Source: Candidatus Levyibacteriota bacterium
GTDB lineage: Bacteria; Patescibacteria; Microgenomatia; Levybacterales; UBA12049
Direction of reading: 5' to 3'
Assembly: GCA_016186625.1 (NCBI GenBank)
Contig: JACPLG010000003.1
Coordinates: 24,744 to 88,743 of the forward strand
Length of the DNA stretch: 64,000 bases
Shown here: one piece after another, positions 1 to 8,342 of the stretch
How the letters are laid out: the number at the start of each line of letters is the position of its first letter
Numbering within the stretch: the first letter of the stretch is position 1
The notes under the pieces: model-generated
Told to the model about the DNA's origin: nothing
What the model saw: the letters and a program-made list of their open reading frames with translations, nothing else
Database searches by the model: none
Translations under genes and position numbers: made by a program

Positions 1-366
1 GATGCTCTGGTATCAAATTCTGATACAGATCTTACCAAGCATCTTGTGCAATATAATTCGGATACTCTTCCCGGAAAGGATGGAAACTCGGTAATCTTTG
101 GCCACTCAACCCTTCCGCAATTATTTGATCCGGGCAATTACAAAACAATTCTGGCAAATGCTTACAAACTTGAAGTTGGAGATAAGGTAATTATTGAAAT
201 TAACAATAAGCTGTATTCTTATAAAATAGAAAGTATTATAGTAGTTGACCCTTCGGACACTTCAATCCTTGCTCAGAATTTTACCGACAGTTTTATAACA
301 ATAATCACCTGTACTCCTCCGGGAACTGTCTGGAAAAGACTGGTGATAAAAGCGCGAATTGCCTAG
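1..366 (+). CDS. Sortase family transpeptidase (5' end outside window)
   Basis: The reading frame is open from base 1, so the N-terminus lies upstream of the window. What is visible is the C-terminal half of a sortase beta-barrel. It has the catalytic His in IFGHSTLP, the catalytic Cys in TIITCTPPG, and the Arg in WKRLVIKARI, in the expected order and spacing. Sortases cleave a sorting signal such as LPXTG and join surface proteins to the envelope. A likely client type, an LPATG protein, lies at 50356-51495. The sortase class cannot be set without the N-terminus. A GTG at 46 is in frame, but starting there would remove conserved barrel sequence, so I treat the gene as truncated by the window edge. 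Confidence 0.88.
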   Translation, partial: DALVSNSDTDLTKHLVQYNSDTLPGKDGNSVIFGHSTLPQLFDPGNYKTILANAYKLEVGDKVIIEINNKLYSYKIESIIVVDPSDTSILAQNFTDSFITIITCTPPGTVWKRLVIKARIA

Positions 367-399
367 CGAAGTCGGGTCAAGTTTCTAGAATGGGGTAAG

Positions 400-537
400 A
401 TGGAAAGAATAGGAATTAAAAGAATTTTATATAATATCTGGCCAACTATTTATAGGCTGGTCAACGGAACTTTTTATTTTATCCTTCAGCTTACAAGATC
501 AACAATCCGGCGTATGATAGATCAAATTAAATCATGA
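400..537 (+). CDS. Small hypothetical protein (45 aa)
   Basis: An ATG at 400 opens a 45-codon frame whose TGA overlaps the start codon of the next gene (ATGA at 534-537), the same coupling seen elsewhere in the window. The peptide is basic and amphipathic, with aromatic residues in the middle (NIWPTIYRLVNGTFYFILQL), so it may sit at the membrane. I recognise no family. The main support is the exact stop-start coupling and the lack of another explanation for the gap between sortase and phosphorylase. It could be chance. Confidence 0.45.
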   Translation: MERIGIKRILYNIWPTIYRLVNGTFYFILQLTRSTIRRMIDQIKS

Positions 538-1808
538 CTGAAAGAGATTTGGCAATTGCTGCCATTAGAAAAAAACTTGTAGGAAAACCCCTAAGATACA
601 AAGAAATCTATTCAATAATGGATCAGATTTCCCAAAATAAGTTGGGAGACGTCCTAACAACCTATTTTGCCGCTTCCGGTTTTTCCAAGGGATTTTCAGA
701 TGAAGAAATTTACTGGCTGATAAAAGCAATGGTTGAGACAGGCCAAAAGCTCAAATTCAAAGGAATTGTTGCTGATAAACACTCAATTGGCGGAGTCCCG
801 GGAACAAGGACTACCCTAATTATTGTTCCTATAGTTGCCGCTGCGGGATTTAAAATTCCAAAGAGTTCATCCCGGGCAATTACAACTCCATCCGGAACTG
901 CGGATGATATGGAAATCTTGGCTCCCGTTAATCTGTCACGAAGAAAAATTTATAGCGTAGTGGAGCGGACCAACGGATGCATTGTCTGGGGAGGAAGTTT
1001 TAATATTGCACCTGCCGATGATGTGATTATAAAAGTTGAAGAAGTACTTCTTTTTGAAAGTTTTGACAAAATTTTAATCTCCGTCATGGCAAAAAAAATT
1101 GCTTTTGGAAGTAATCATGTTGTAATTGATATTCCTTACGGAAAATCCGTAAAAGTCCACAGGCTCTCCGATGCAAAAATAATTAAAAATAAATTTGAAA
1201 AAATGGCCAAAAAATTTGACATTAAGATAGAAGTTTTGATTCATAAAACTGATGAGCCTGCTGGGAGAGGAATTGGGCCAATTTTAGAAGTAAAAGAAGC
1301 ATTAATGGTTCTAGAACAAGATCCCAATAGATCACTCGACCTTGAGGCAAGGAGTATAAATCTTTCAGGCAGCCTTCTTGAACTTTGTCTCTCTTCCTCC
1401 AGTAAGGGACGGCAGGAGCTAATAAGAAAAAAGTATAAAAATGGATACAATTTGGCAAAAGACATTCTAGTCTCAGGCGCTGCTCTTTCAAAAATGAAAG
1501 AAATTATAAAAGCACAAGGTGGAAATCCAAATGTCAGCAGCAAATCTTTAAAACCCGGCAAATATTCTTTTAAAATCACGGCTCACAAAAAAGGTGCTGT
1601 AACCTCAATTAATTCAAAAAATCTAACACTGATTGCAAGAATTCTTGGGGCACCTGATATGAAGGGTTCTGGAATTTTTCTTAATAAAAAAATTGGTGAA
1701 AAAGTGAGCCGTGGCGATCCAATCTGTACTTTTTATTCTGATTCCATGTATAATCTTAGGGAAGGAAAAGATTCGCTTAAAAATTTTTCGCTAATTTCGA
1801 TTAAATGA
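534..1808 (+). CDS. AMP phosphorylase / thymidine phosphorylase family
   Basis: This is a 424-aa pyrimidine/AMP phosphorylase. The phosphate-binding motif is KHSIGGVPGTRTT (about residues 82-94), and SSSRAITTPSGTADD follows at about 111-125. The PGTRTT version is that of archaeal AMP phosphorylases rather than the KHSTGGVGD of bacterial DeoA. Family knowledge: AMP phosphorylase releases adenine and ribose 1,5-bisphosphate, which feeds an AMP-to-3-phosphoglycerate route with an isomerase and RuBisCO in archaea and some CPR bacteria. No such partners are in the window. The protein lacks the N-terminal domain of about 80 aa found in archaeal AMP phosphorylases, so thymidine or uridine remain possible substrates. 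It overlaps mltG by 4 nt. Confidence 0.85.
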   Translation: MTERDLAIAAIRKKLVGKPLRYKEIYSIMDQISQNKLGDVLTTYFAASGFSKGFSDEEIYWLIKAMVETGQKLKFKGIVADKHSIGGVPGTRTTLIIVPIVAAAGFKIPKSSSRAITTPSGTADDMEILAPVNLSRRKIYSVVERTNGCIVWGGSFNIAPADDVIIKVEEVLLFESFDKILISVMAKKIAFGSNHVVIDIPYGKSVKVHRLSDAKIIKNKFEKMAKKFDIKIEVLIHKTDEPAGRGIGPILEVKEALMVLEQDPNRSLDLEARSINLSGSLLELCLSSSSKGRQELIRKKYKNGYNLAKDILVSGAALSKMKEIIKAQGGNPNVSSKSLKPGKYSFKITAHKKGAVTSINSKNLTLIARILGAPDMKGSGIFLNKKIGEKVSRGDPICTFYSDSMYNLREGKDSLKNFSLISIK

Positions 1809-2761
1809 GAAGGCTCTACATAACACTTGCTCTACTTACCGCAGTAGTGATTCTTTCCTTAGCATGGTGGGTCAGAGGAAACGCTGCGGCTAATCCCAAT
1901 GATAACAGCCCAAAGATATTTGTAATAGAGAAAGGTCAGGGAGTAAGGACAATTGCCAGAAATTTAAAAGACCAGGGACTCATAAAAGATCAGGTTGTCT
2001 TCTTTCTGCTCACAAAAAAACTTGGACTTGACCAAAAAATTCAAGCGGGAAGCTTTAGGCTTAATCCCGGGATGAGAGCCTCGGAAATTGCAAATCAACT
2101 AACGGTGGGCACACTTGATGTTTGGGTCACAGTTCCCGAAGGGCAAAGAGCCGGAGAAATTGGAGACATACTTGAAAAGACAATGCCAAATTACGATCCT
2201 TCCTGGGAGGCCGCACTTGGAAAAAATGAAGGCTTCCTTTTTCCGGATACTTACCTTTTTCCAAAAGACTCAACGGTTGAGACAATAATTAAAATCATGA
2301 CAGCTAATTTTGAGGAAAAGTATAAGACTCTTGATACTTCAAAAGTTGATTTTTCAAAAGAAGAAATTACTACAATTGCCTCGCTCATTGAAAGAGAAGC
2401 AAGACACGACGAGGATAGACCGCTTGTTTCAAGTGTAATTCATAATAGACTGGGCCTGGGAATGAAACTAGATGTTGATGCGACTTTGCAATATGTTCTA
2501 GGTTATCAAAAAGATCAAAAAAGATGGTGGAAAGAGGGACTAACAGATCAGGACAAATTAATTAGATCTCCTTACAATACTTATCAAGTGGCCGGGCTCC
2601 CTCCAGGACCGATCTCAAATCCCGGACTTTTGAGTCTTGAAGCCGCAGTAAACCCTGCGCAAACCGATTACCTTTACTATATTACGGACTCAACCGGAAC
2701 TAATAGATACGCCAAAACTTTTGAGCAGCACCAAGAAAATATTGAAAAATACGGCCTCTAG
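1805..2761 (+). CDS. mltG: Endolytic murein transglycosylase MltG (YceG-like)
   Basis: A 318-aa protein with an N-terminal membrane anchor (about residues 5-23), a LysM-like region, and the YceG catalytic domain. Family hallmarks are EGFLFPDTYLFP (about 142-153) and ASLIEREARHDEDRP (about 192-206), which holds the expected catalytic Glu, followed by SVIHNRLGLGMKLDVDATLQY. MltG cuts nascent glycan strands at the outer face of the membrane and sets strand length. The start overlaps the upstream stop as ATGA, indicating translational coupling. The length is close to the family norm. Confidence 0.93.
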   Translation: MRRLYITLALLTAVVILSLAWWVRGNAAANPNDNSPKIFVIEKGQGVRTIARNLKDQGLIKDQVVFFLLTKKLGLDQKIQAGSFRLNPGMRASEIANQLTVGTLDVWVTVPEGQRAGEIGDILEKTMPNYDPSWEAALGKNEGFLFPDTYLFPKDSTVETIIKIMTANFEEKYKTLDTSKVDFSKEEITTIASLIEREARHDEDRPLVSSVIHNRLGLGMKLDVDATLQYVLGYQKDQKRWWKEGLTDQDKLIRSPYNTYQVAGLPPGPISNPGLLSLEAAVNPAQTDYLYYITDSTGTNRYAKTFEQHQENIEKYGL

Positions 2762-2770
2762 ATCATAGAA

Positions 2771-2806
2771 GTATCACAGGTACCAAAGGTATCAGATGTA
2801 TCAAAG
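2771..2806. repeat. Four 9-bp tandem units
   Basis: Four consecutive 9-mers follow the mltG stop: GTATCACAG, GTACCAAAG, GTATCAGAT and GTATCAAAG. Each differs by one to three bases from the others. No coding or promoter role is visible. Confidence 0.7.
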
Positions 2807-2925
2807 GGGGAATTTGAGCGAGGGGTGGTGCGAGTGGAAGGGATCCCGACAGCGCTCAGGCGAGTGAATCGTCGACGAGCACTGGCGGGAGGGAGAACGA
2901 GCGACAGGACCCCGAGCGACTAAAC
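2807..2925. repeat. GC-rich intergenic block between convergent genes
   Basis: This stretch is far richer in G and C than its surroundings. It has repeated words (GAGCGAC twice near its end, GCGAGTG, AGGGATCCCG) and a perfect 10-bp palindrome TCGTCGACGA. It separates the convergent mltG and YtxH-like genes. It has no open frame worth calling. It may be a dispersed repeat or a structured 3' end; no T-tract follows. Confidence 0.45.
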
Positions 2926-2931
2926 AAATAG

Positions 2932-3261
2932 TTAATTTTTGGGGGGGGATTTTTTGAAGAATCTTTTTACCGCAGGCTTTGGAGGTTTGCTACCGTTCCC
3001 ATCTCCGTCTGAGGCATCTGTAACCTCAATTGAATCCTGGATCTCTCCTATTTTCTCTTCCAATTTATTAAGTTGTGTCTTTGTTCCTTTTTTAGCCTCA
3101 TTCTCAATCTCGCGGGCAATTTCCCCAAGCCCAGCAAATCCATCCTCGGTTATAGCTTTTAGGATTTTATTTCCTTTTTTTGTTCCAAGTAGAAAAACCC
3201 CTATACCTCCAACAATAAGTCCTAATAAAAATCCATCAGAAAATCTAGAACTATTTCCCAT
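2932..3261 (-). CDS. YtxH-like small membrane protein
   Basis: A 109-aa protein with one N-terminal membrane segment (GFLLGLIVGGIGVFLLGTKKG) followed by a charged, probably coiled-coil region (KGTKTQLNKLEEKIGEIQDSIE) and a basic, proline-rich tail. This order (glycine-rich TM, GTKKGxK, helical tail) is that of the YtxH family, general-stress or envelope proteins of unknown biochemical role. The start overlaps the end of the upstream DUF948-like gene by 11 nt, a pairing common for these two families. Confidence 0.7.
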   Translation of the reverse strand: MGNSSRFSDGFLLGLIVGGIGVFLLGTKKGNKILKAITEDGFAGLGEIAREIENEAKKGTKTQLNKLEEKIGEIQDSIEVTDASDGDGNGSKPPKPAVKRFFKKSPPKN

Positions 3262-3580
3262 TTTCCTTCTCCTCTCTCTTATCCTTAGTTTGCTCGTCTC
3301 GCTGCGAAGCAGGCCGATCGGAATCGTCTTCTGACACTTTTTTTATAATTCTTGCAATAACTCCTCCGGCCTTAAGCCCCATCAAAAGAGAAGACAAACC
3401 AGAAATGGGAGCAGAAACGCTTTCTGTAATCTGCCCTGTATTATCCAAAACTTTATTTGCTTTTGAAATGGTCTTGCGAAGGTCTCTTAGAATAAAAAAT
3501 ACTTGAATTCCCAAAACCATTAGAAGTATGGTAAGGGTTATAATTACTATAAATAAAAGAATTTGGGCAGGGTCAAACAT
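3251..3580 (-). CDS. DUF948-like membrane protein
   Basis: A 109-aa protein with one strong N-terminal membrane segment (ILLFIVIITLTILLMVLGIQ) and a helical region (RDLRKTISKANKVLDNTGQI) of the kind seen in DUF948 proteins. The C-terminus is acidic and basic low complexity. I chose the ATG at 3580 because the longer frame (to 3619) adds 13 residues with no family-like character. It probably forms an operon with the YtxH-like gene that overlaps its 3' end. Function unknown. Confidence 0.65.
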   Translation of the reverse strand: MFDPAQILLFIVIITLTILLMVLGIQVFFILRDLRKTISKANKVLDNTGQITESVSAPISGLSSLLMGLKAGGVIARIIKKVSEDDSDRPASQRDEQTKDKREEKENGK

Positions 3581-3634
3581 TGCAATATTAAACTTATACC
3601 AACAAGTAGTTGGTGTCAAGATATCTTCACTATA

Positions 3635-4273
3635 TCAATTACCTGGTTCTACATTAATATTTCGCTCAAGCACACTCACTCTTCCAAACTTATTTTCAAC
3701 CTGAAAAATAAGCGTCCTTCGTCCCGGAAAAACGCTGATTTGTTTTTTAAAATTCCCATCACTATCAATCGGGATCTGCTCCCCATCAACAGTGAGTGTT
3801 GCATTTGGATCTGTTTCTCCTTCTACCTCAACAGTTAAGGAGTTAATTGTTTGGTTTTCGGAAGGAGAATCAACTTCCAGACCTGGGTCAAAAAGAGCAG
3901 ATCTATACTGAAAAAATAAAAAAGCAACAACAACTATAAGAACTACACTTATTAGAAATGTACTTCTTCCTATTTTAAATTTAGGAATAGAAAATTCTGC
4001 GGAAGTAAGACCTTTTGGTAGAACTTCAATTGATCTTTTTTCATCAAATTCGCGTCTGAAAAGTGCCAGAGTCTTTTCAACGGGAAGCCCTAGGAATTTT
4101 GCATAATTGCGCACAAACCCATAAGCATAGGCTGGGGAAGGAAGTTTTTTATGATCTCCCCGCTCAATTGCCTCTAGAAACTCTTCTCTTATTTTTGTAG
4201 CTTTTGCTACCTCTTCTATGGACAAATTTTGTTTTTTGCGCTCTTCTGCAAACTGCGCACCTACTCTTATCAT
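3635..4273 (-). CDS. RodZ-like HTH membrane protein
   Basis: A 212-aa protein with an N-terminal Cro/C1-type helix-turn-helix (about residues 5-65, EEVAKATKIREEFLEAIERGD then YAYGFVRNYAKFLGL), a single membrane span at about 104-123, and an outer domain of about 85 aa that looks like an Ig-type fold. This is the RodZ layout; RodZ links MreB to the wall-synthesis machinery in rod-shaped bacteria. No mreB is in the window. It lies 9 nt downstream of ftsK on the same strand and is probably co-transcribed. RodZ-like by architecture; MreB binding is inferred. Confidence 0.8.
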   Translation of the reverse strand: MIRVGAQFAEERKKQNLSIEEVAKATKIREEFLEAIERGDHKKLPSPAYAYGFVRNYAKFLGLPVEKTLALFRREFDEKRSIEVLPKGLTSAEFSIPKFKIGRSTFLISVVLIVVVAFLFFQYRSALFDPGLEVDSPSENQTINSLTVEVEGETDPNATLTVDGEQIPIDSDGNFKKQISVFPGRRTLIFQVENKFGRVSVLERNINVEPGN

Positions 4274-4282
4274 TGTTTTCGG

Positions 4283-6370
4283 TTAAACCTGCTGTTCTCC
4301 TATTATTTGGGAAGGGTCTTTAATTAAAACGTCTCGAGGCTTGCTGCCTTCAGCATGTCCCACAATTCCCTCTGACTCAAGCTGGTCCAAGATTCGGGCA
4401 GCTCTGGAGTATCCGATTGAAAGACGGCGTTGAAGAAGGGAAGCTGATGCTTTATCATATTCACAGATTATTCTCACCGCATCCGCAAATAAATTGTCTC
4501 TCCCGTCCGCTCCCGTGCCGAGACCTGCTCTTTTAGAAGTGTATGGCGTTGAAACAATTTCCTCGGTATACTCAACTGCCGGAGATTTTGCCTTAAGAAA
4601 ATCAACCAACTTTTTTACTTCTTTTTCCGAAATGTACGCTCCCTGAATGCGAGTTGGTTTGGCTTGATCAGGAGGAATATAAAGCATATCTCCTCGGCCC
4701 AGCAACTTTTCACCCCCGGGCATATCTATAATTACCCGCGAATCTATCATTGATGTAACATTAAATGCAATTCTGCAAGGGATATTTGCTTTTATTAAAC
4801 CTGTAATAACGTCGACTGACGGACGTTGTGTTGAAACGATAAGATGTATGCCTGTTGCGCGGGCCATCTGGGCAAGACGGGCAATTGTATCTTCAACCTC
4901 AACCGGAGCAAAGGCCATCAAATCTGCAAGCTCATCAATAAAAATAACTATATAGGGAAGCGCCTGAAACCCTGCAAGCTCATTATAACCATCAATATTT
5001 CTAACTCCCCTCTCGGCAAATGTTTTGTAGCGCCGATCCATTTCATTTGTTGCCCACTTAAGAGCAGAAAGTATTTTTTCAACGTCAACTATAATAGGTA
5101 CCATCAAATGCGGAATTCCGTTATATCCGGTTAATTCCACCCTTTTTGGATCTATCAGAATTAATTTTACCTCCTCAGGGCTGGCGCGAAACAATAGGGA
5201 AGAAATAAACGAATTCATTAGAACTGATTTTCCTGATCCTGTTGTTCCGGCAACTAAAACATGGGGCATTTTCCCAATATCTGCAATAATCGGATTCCCG
5301 GATACATCAAGCCCTAGGGAGACTATAAGCTTTGATTTGCTCTTCCGCATAAGGTCTGAGGAAAGCATTGTTCTAAGAGGTACTATTTCTAAGGATCTAT
5401 TGGGAATTTCTATTCCAACCAGATTTCTTCCGGGAATTGGAGCTTCAATTCTGATTTGTCCCGTAGGGGCACGGGTATTGAGTGCAAGGTCGTTTGCCAG
5501 TGACGTAATTCTAGAAACTTTGGTGCCCAAGGCAATTTCAAGCGCGTATTGTGTTACTGCCGGGCCTAAGTTTACTTCGACTACTTTTGCGGTAATTCCA
5601 AAGCTCTGAAGTGTTTTCTCAATTACGGTGGCTGTCTCTTTTGGGTCTCCCCGGTCAGCTTTTCCTCCTTCCATCTCGGAAAGCAAATCAAGCGGCGGAT
5701 ATTCCCAGATAAGTCCTGATGAAAGTTTATTTGAAACAAGTTTTTCTGAAATTAAAGATTCGTCTCTTTTCACAGCGTTTGAAACAATTGCCGGACCCCC
5801 CTTATTAAACTGGGAATCTTTAATTGTCATTTGTCTGTTAAGAAACGAGTCTGTCTTTTTCTTAAAAAATGAGGCCGGGACTAATTTGCCAATTGTTTTT
5901 TTGACTCCTAATAACCCTTTGACAATTTCATCCACCGAGGTATCAAATAAAACTACCAGGCCAATAAATATTCCTGCCAAAAATACCATAAAAGTTCCAA
6001 TCGGAGAAATAACTTCAGAAACATTGGCAAAAAGGAGCTGTCCTAGGTAGCCTGATCTAAAAAGTACAACTGCTGAACCGAATACCAATAGAAACCCAAT
6101 AGCGACATTTGGACGAGATAGGGCGAATTTTGTTTTAAAAAATAAAAACCCAAAAAGAATTAGAACAAATCCTAGAAAAAATGAGAAAGGTCCAAAATAT
6201 TGTCTGATGAGCGTATTGACGTAGATAAAATTGCTGCCGTAGCCTGTAAATGAGAGGAAAATGAAAAATCCTGCTAAAATCAGCCCAAATGCAAAAATGG
6301 TATAAATTGTCTTTTTTCTTAGCTTTACTCTAAATTTAGCACGCCTACCGTAAGGCCCACGTCTTGCCAT
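4283..6370 (-). CDS. ftsK: DNA translocase FtsK/SpoIIIE
   Basis: A 695-aa FtsK. Four to five membrane spans fill about residues 20-150, followed by a short linker and the motor. The motor has the alpha domain, a Walker A motif GTTGSGKS at about 375-382, a Walker B region IVIFIDELADLM, and a C-terminal winged-helix gamma domain (DKASASLLQRRLSIGYSRAA) that reads polar DNA sequences. FtsK pumps DNA away from the closing septum. The linker is short compared with E. coli FtsK and similar to SpoIIIE. A TATAAT at 6379-6384 lies 8 nt before the ATG, so the mRNA may be leaderless. Confidence 0.95.
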   Translation of the reverse strand: MARRGPYGRRAKFRVKLRKKTIYTIFAFGLILAGFFIFLSFTGYGSNFIYVNTLIRQYFGPFSFFLGFVLILFGFLFFKTKFALSRPNVAIGFLLVFGSAVVLFRSGYLGQLLFANVSEVISPIGTFMVFLAGIFIGLVVLFDTSVDEIVKGLLGVKKTIGKLVPASFFKKKTDSFLNRQMTIKDSQFNKGGPAIVSNAVKRDESLISEKLVSNKLSSGLIWEYPPLDLLSEMEGGKADRGDPKETATVIEKTLQSFGITAKVVEVNLGPAVTQYALEIALGTKVSRITSLANDLALNTRAPTGQIRIEAPIPGRNLVGIEIPNRSLEIVPLRTMLSSDLMRKSKSKLIVSLGLDVSGNPIIADIGKMPHVLVAGTTGSGKSVLMNSFISSLLFRASPEEVKLILIDPKRVELTGYNGIPHLMVPIIVDVEKILSALKWATNEMDRRYKTFAERGVRNIDGYNELAGFQALPYIVIFIDELADLMAFAPVEVEDTIARLAQMARATGIHLIVSTQRPSVDVITGLIKANIPCRIAFNVTSMIDSRVIIDMPGGEKLLGRGDMLYIPPDQAKPTRIQGAYISEKEVKKLVDFLKAKSPAVEYTEEIVSTPYTSKRAGLGTGADGRDNLFADAVRIICEYDKASASLLQRRLSIGYSRAARILDQLESEGIVGHAEGSKPRDVLIKDPSQIIGEQQV

Positions 6371-6378
6371 AATAACTT

Positions 6379-6384
6379 ATTATA
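6379..6384 (-). promoter_or_regulatory. -10 box of ftsK, near-leaderless
   Basis: TATAAT on the minus strand, 8 nt before the ftsK ATG. Transcription would begin almost at the start codon. I see no convincing -35 box. Confidence 0.5.
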
Positions 6385-6432
6385 AACGCTAGGATAAAGG
6401 AGTACAAGAAAAGAGGGGAAGAGAGAAGTATG

Positions 6433-6711
6433 TTATCCCTCTCCGTTGGATTTCCGATAAACAGTGTCACCTTCACCGAGCCTTTTTATTGCGATAGGTG
6501 CTCTTTGCAAACCCAAATCAGGAGAAAAAAATATTAATTCTGCTTGGGCATTTCCTTCCCTATCTACACTTATTCCTAATCCCTCAGCTATGAATCTTCC
6601 CCCTCTTAATCCTTGCTGCCACCTAATCAAATCATATTTTGCTAAACTTCCGCGGCCCATACTTCCCGCTTTGGCTACATCCATTGGTGTAGGCGTTCCT
6701 CGATCTGTCAT
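6433..6711 (-). CDS. Small hypothetical protein (92 aa)
   Basis: A soluble 92-aa protein with no family I recognise. It contains MDVAKAGSMGRGSLAKYDL and a C-terminal half with beta-strand character. The open frame reaches back to 7032, but the upstream part is low-complexity repeat sequence. The ATG at 6711 is preceded by TATTAT with exactly 6 nt between, the leaderless arrangement seen at several genes here, so I set the start there. It lies upstream of ftsK on the same strand. Confidence 0.55.
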   Translation of the reverse strand: MTDRGTPTPMDVAKAGSMGRGSLAKYDLIRWQQGLRGGRFIAEGLGISVDREGNAQAELIFFSPDLGLQRAPIAIKRLGEGDTVYRKSNGEG

Positions 6712-6717
6712 GCGAAC

Positions 6718-6723
6718 ATAATA
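6718..6723 (-). promoter_or_regulatory. -10 box 6 nt before the start codon of the 92-aa gene
   Basis: TATTAT on the minus strand followed by GTTCGC and ATG. This spacing supports the start at 6711. Confidence 0.45.
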
Positions 6724-6864
6724 GATTAATAAATTTAGGATATCTTGACTCAAAAACAATTTTTTTCTGACACATTCCTGACAAAAGAATATATCAAATA
6801 GTAAAAAGTAAATAGAGAATATACATAGAAAATATGAGATAGAATAGCCGGCGGGTGTCCCCAA

Positions 6865-7005
6865 TATCAGAATACTCAGAAAACTCAGATTGCCAGAGAA
6901 TTCAGATGATCCGATTTTCAGAAACCCGGAATTCTGAAACACTGGTTTTCCGAGAATATCTGGTCTGCTGAGTATTCCGAGTTTTCCGAAACTAGACGGA
7001 CTCTG
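6865..7005. repeat. Degenerate short tandem array with internal inverted symmetry
   Basis: From 6868 there are roughly 9-bp units starting CAGA (CAGAATACT, CAGAAAACT, CAGATTGCC, then weaker copies). About 70 bp later comes complementary material (CTGAGTATTCCGAGTTTTCC at about 6969-6988). A hairpin TTCAGAA/TTCTGAA lies between. The whole gap 6712-7047 between two divergent genes contains this array and the promoter of the 92-aa gene; I see nothing else in it. Confidence 0.5.
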
Positions 7006-7047
7006 GATATTTGCCAAACCAAATCTAAACAATTAAAATTGAAGCCT

Positions 7048-8340
7048 ATGAATCCGAATTTAATAGAGCAAAGCTATCCTATTGACTTTCGCAAAGATGA
7101 GGCGCAAAGTCTTGGAAATCATATCAAGAACCGCCGCTCTGTGGTCTTGGCCGGAATGAAAAGGGTAGGAATTAGTAATTTCTTACGTTTCTTTTTATAT
7201 CACGACGAGATTGCAAAAAAATATTTAGACGATAAGAACTATTTCATAGTTCCAGTGGACCTTAACGATTTAGTAGAGCGGGAGATTTATCCCTTCTGGG
7301 TTCTCACTTTCAAGCGCTTGGCGGATGCTGTTGAAAAGAGGGATATGCCCCAAAAAATCAAAAAGCAAATTGATTTTTATTTTTCAGACAGCATCCAGTC
7401 TCAAGATCTATTCTTAACGATTGATTTTTTGCGAAAGAGCTTGGTCCTTTTATGTGATCAGGGCTATCTTCCTACCATTTTTCTCATAAGATTTGATCGT
7501 ATGAAAGATGCGCTAAGTCATGATCTTTTTGCAAATATCCAGGGACTTTTGGACGCAACACATAATAGGCTTTCATATATATTTACCAGCGCAAGAGCGC
7601 TTGATCATATTGAACCTTCTATTTTTACCCGTCAGGAGGTATTGGTTTTCTCTGATAACGTTTATGTAAAACCTGCCAAAAAAATAGATGCGCAAATTAT
7701 TTTTAATTCAAGCATTAAGCAATATAATTTAAAGCTAAACGGTCAAGCAGTAAAAGAATTGCTCAGGCTGGTTGACGGTCATGCTCAATATCTTTTATTT
7801 GCTCTGATTTCCTTAAAAGAACTTGGTCCAAACATAAAAACAAATGAACTTTTTGAATTTCTAAAAAAAGATGAGCGAATTTCTTTGCAGTCCGAAGAGC
7901 TATGGGAAAGTTTAACCTCAACTGAGCAGGATATTTTATTAAAGATAGTTGGTAAAAAAGGGCTGTCAGACAAAGAATTCAAACAAGCTGAATATTTAAT
8001 TAATACCGGATTTTTTGATTCAAAAACTCTTAAAATTTTTAGTCCTATTTTTAATCACTTTATTAAAACTAAGGCGGAAGAAAAGAAGAAAGAAAAAGGA
8101 GGAGGGGAATTTTCAAAAAAAGAAAATCTTCTTTTAACTTTTCTTGAGGAAAACAAAAATGAGATTTGCGAAAGAGAGCAAATTATAGAAGCAGTCTGGC
8201 CGGAGACTGAAAGCTTAGGTGTGACTGACTGGGCAATTGACAGATTGGTTGCAAGAGTGAGAAATAAACTTAAAGACCGTGATAAGAATTACGAAATTGT
8301 CACTATTAAAACCCGTGGTTATAAATTAATTGATAAATAA
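7048..8340 (+). CDS. P-loop (STAND/AAA-like) protein with C-terminal OmpR-type winged helix
   Basis: A 430-aa protein with two parts. Residues 1-330 resemble an ATPase of the AAA/STAND type: a strand-loop-helix VVLAGMKRVGISNFLRFFL sits where the P-loop should be, followed by alternating strands and helices (FIVPVDLNDL, PTIFLIRFDRM). The loop lacks the Walker A Lys (GxxxxGIS instead of GxxxxGKS), so nucleotide binding may be lost. Residues 365-430 form a PhoB/OmpR-type DNA-binding domain (REQIIEAVWPE, RLVARVRNKL, IVTIKTRGYKL). A transcription regulator is likely; signal and targets unknown. I prefer the ATG at 7048 over a TTG at 7039. Confidence 0.7.
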   Translation: MNPNLIEQSYPIDFRKDEAQSLGNHIKNRRSVVLAGMKRVGISNFLRFFLYHDEIAKKYLDDKNYFIVPVDLNDLVEREIYPFWVLTFKRLADAVEKRDMPQKIKKQIDFYFSDSIQSQDLFLTIDFLRKSLVLLCDQGYLPTIFLIRFDRMKDALSHDLFANIQGLLDATHNRLSYIFTSARALDHIEPSIFTRQEVLVFSDNVYVKPAKKIDAQIIFNSSIKQYNLKLNGQAVKELLRLVDGHAQYLLFALISLKELGPNIKTNELFEFLKKDERISLQSEELWESLTSTEQDILLKIVGKKGLSDKEFKQAEYLINTGFFDSKTLKIFSPIFNHFIKTKAEEKKKEKGGGEFSKKENLLLTFLEENKNEICEREQIIEAVWPETESLGVTDWAIDRLVARVRNKLKDRDKNYEIVTIKTRGYKLIDK

Positions 8341-8342
8341 TA

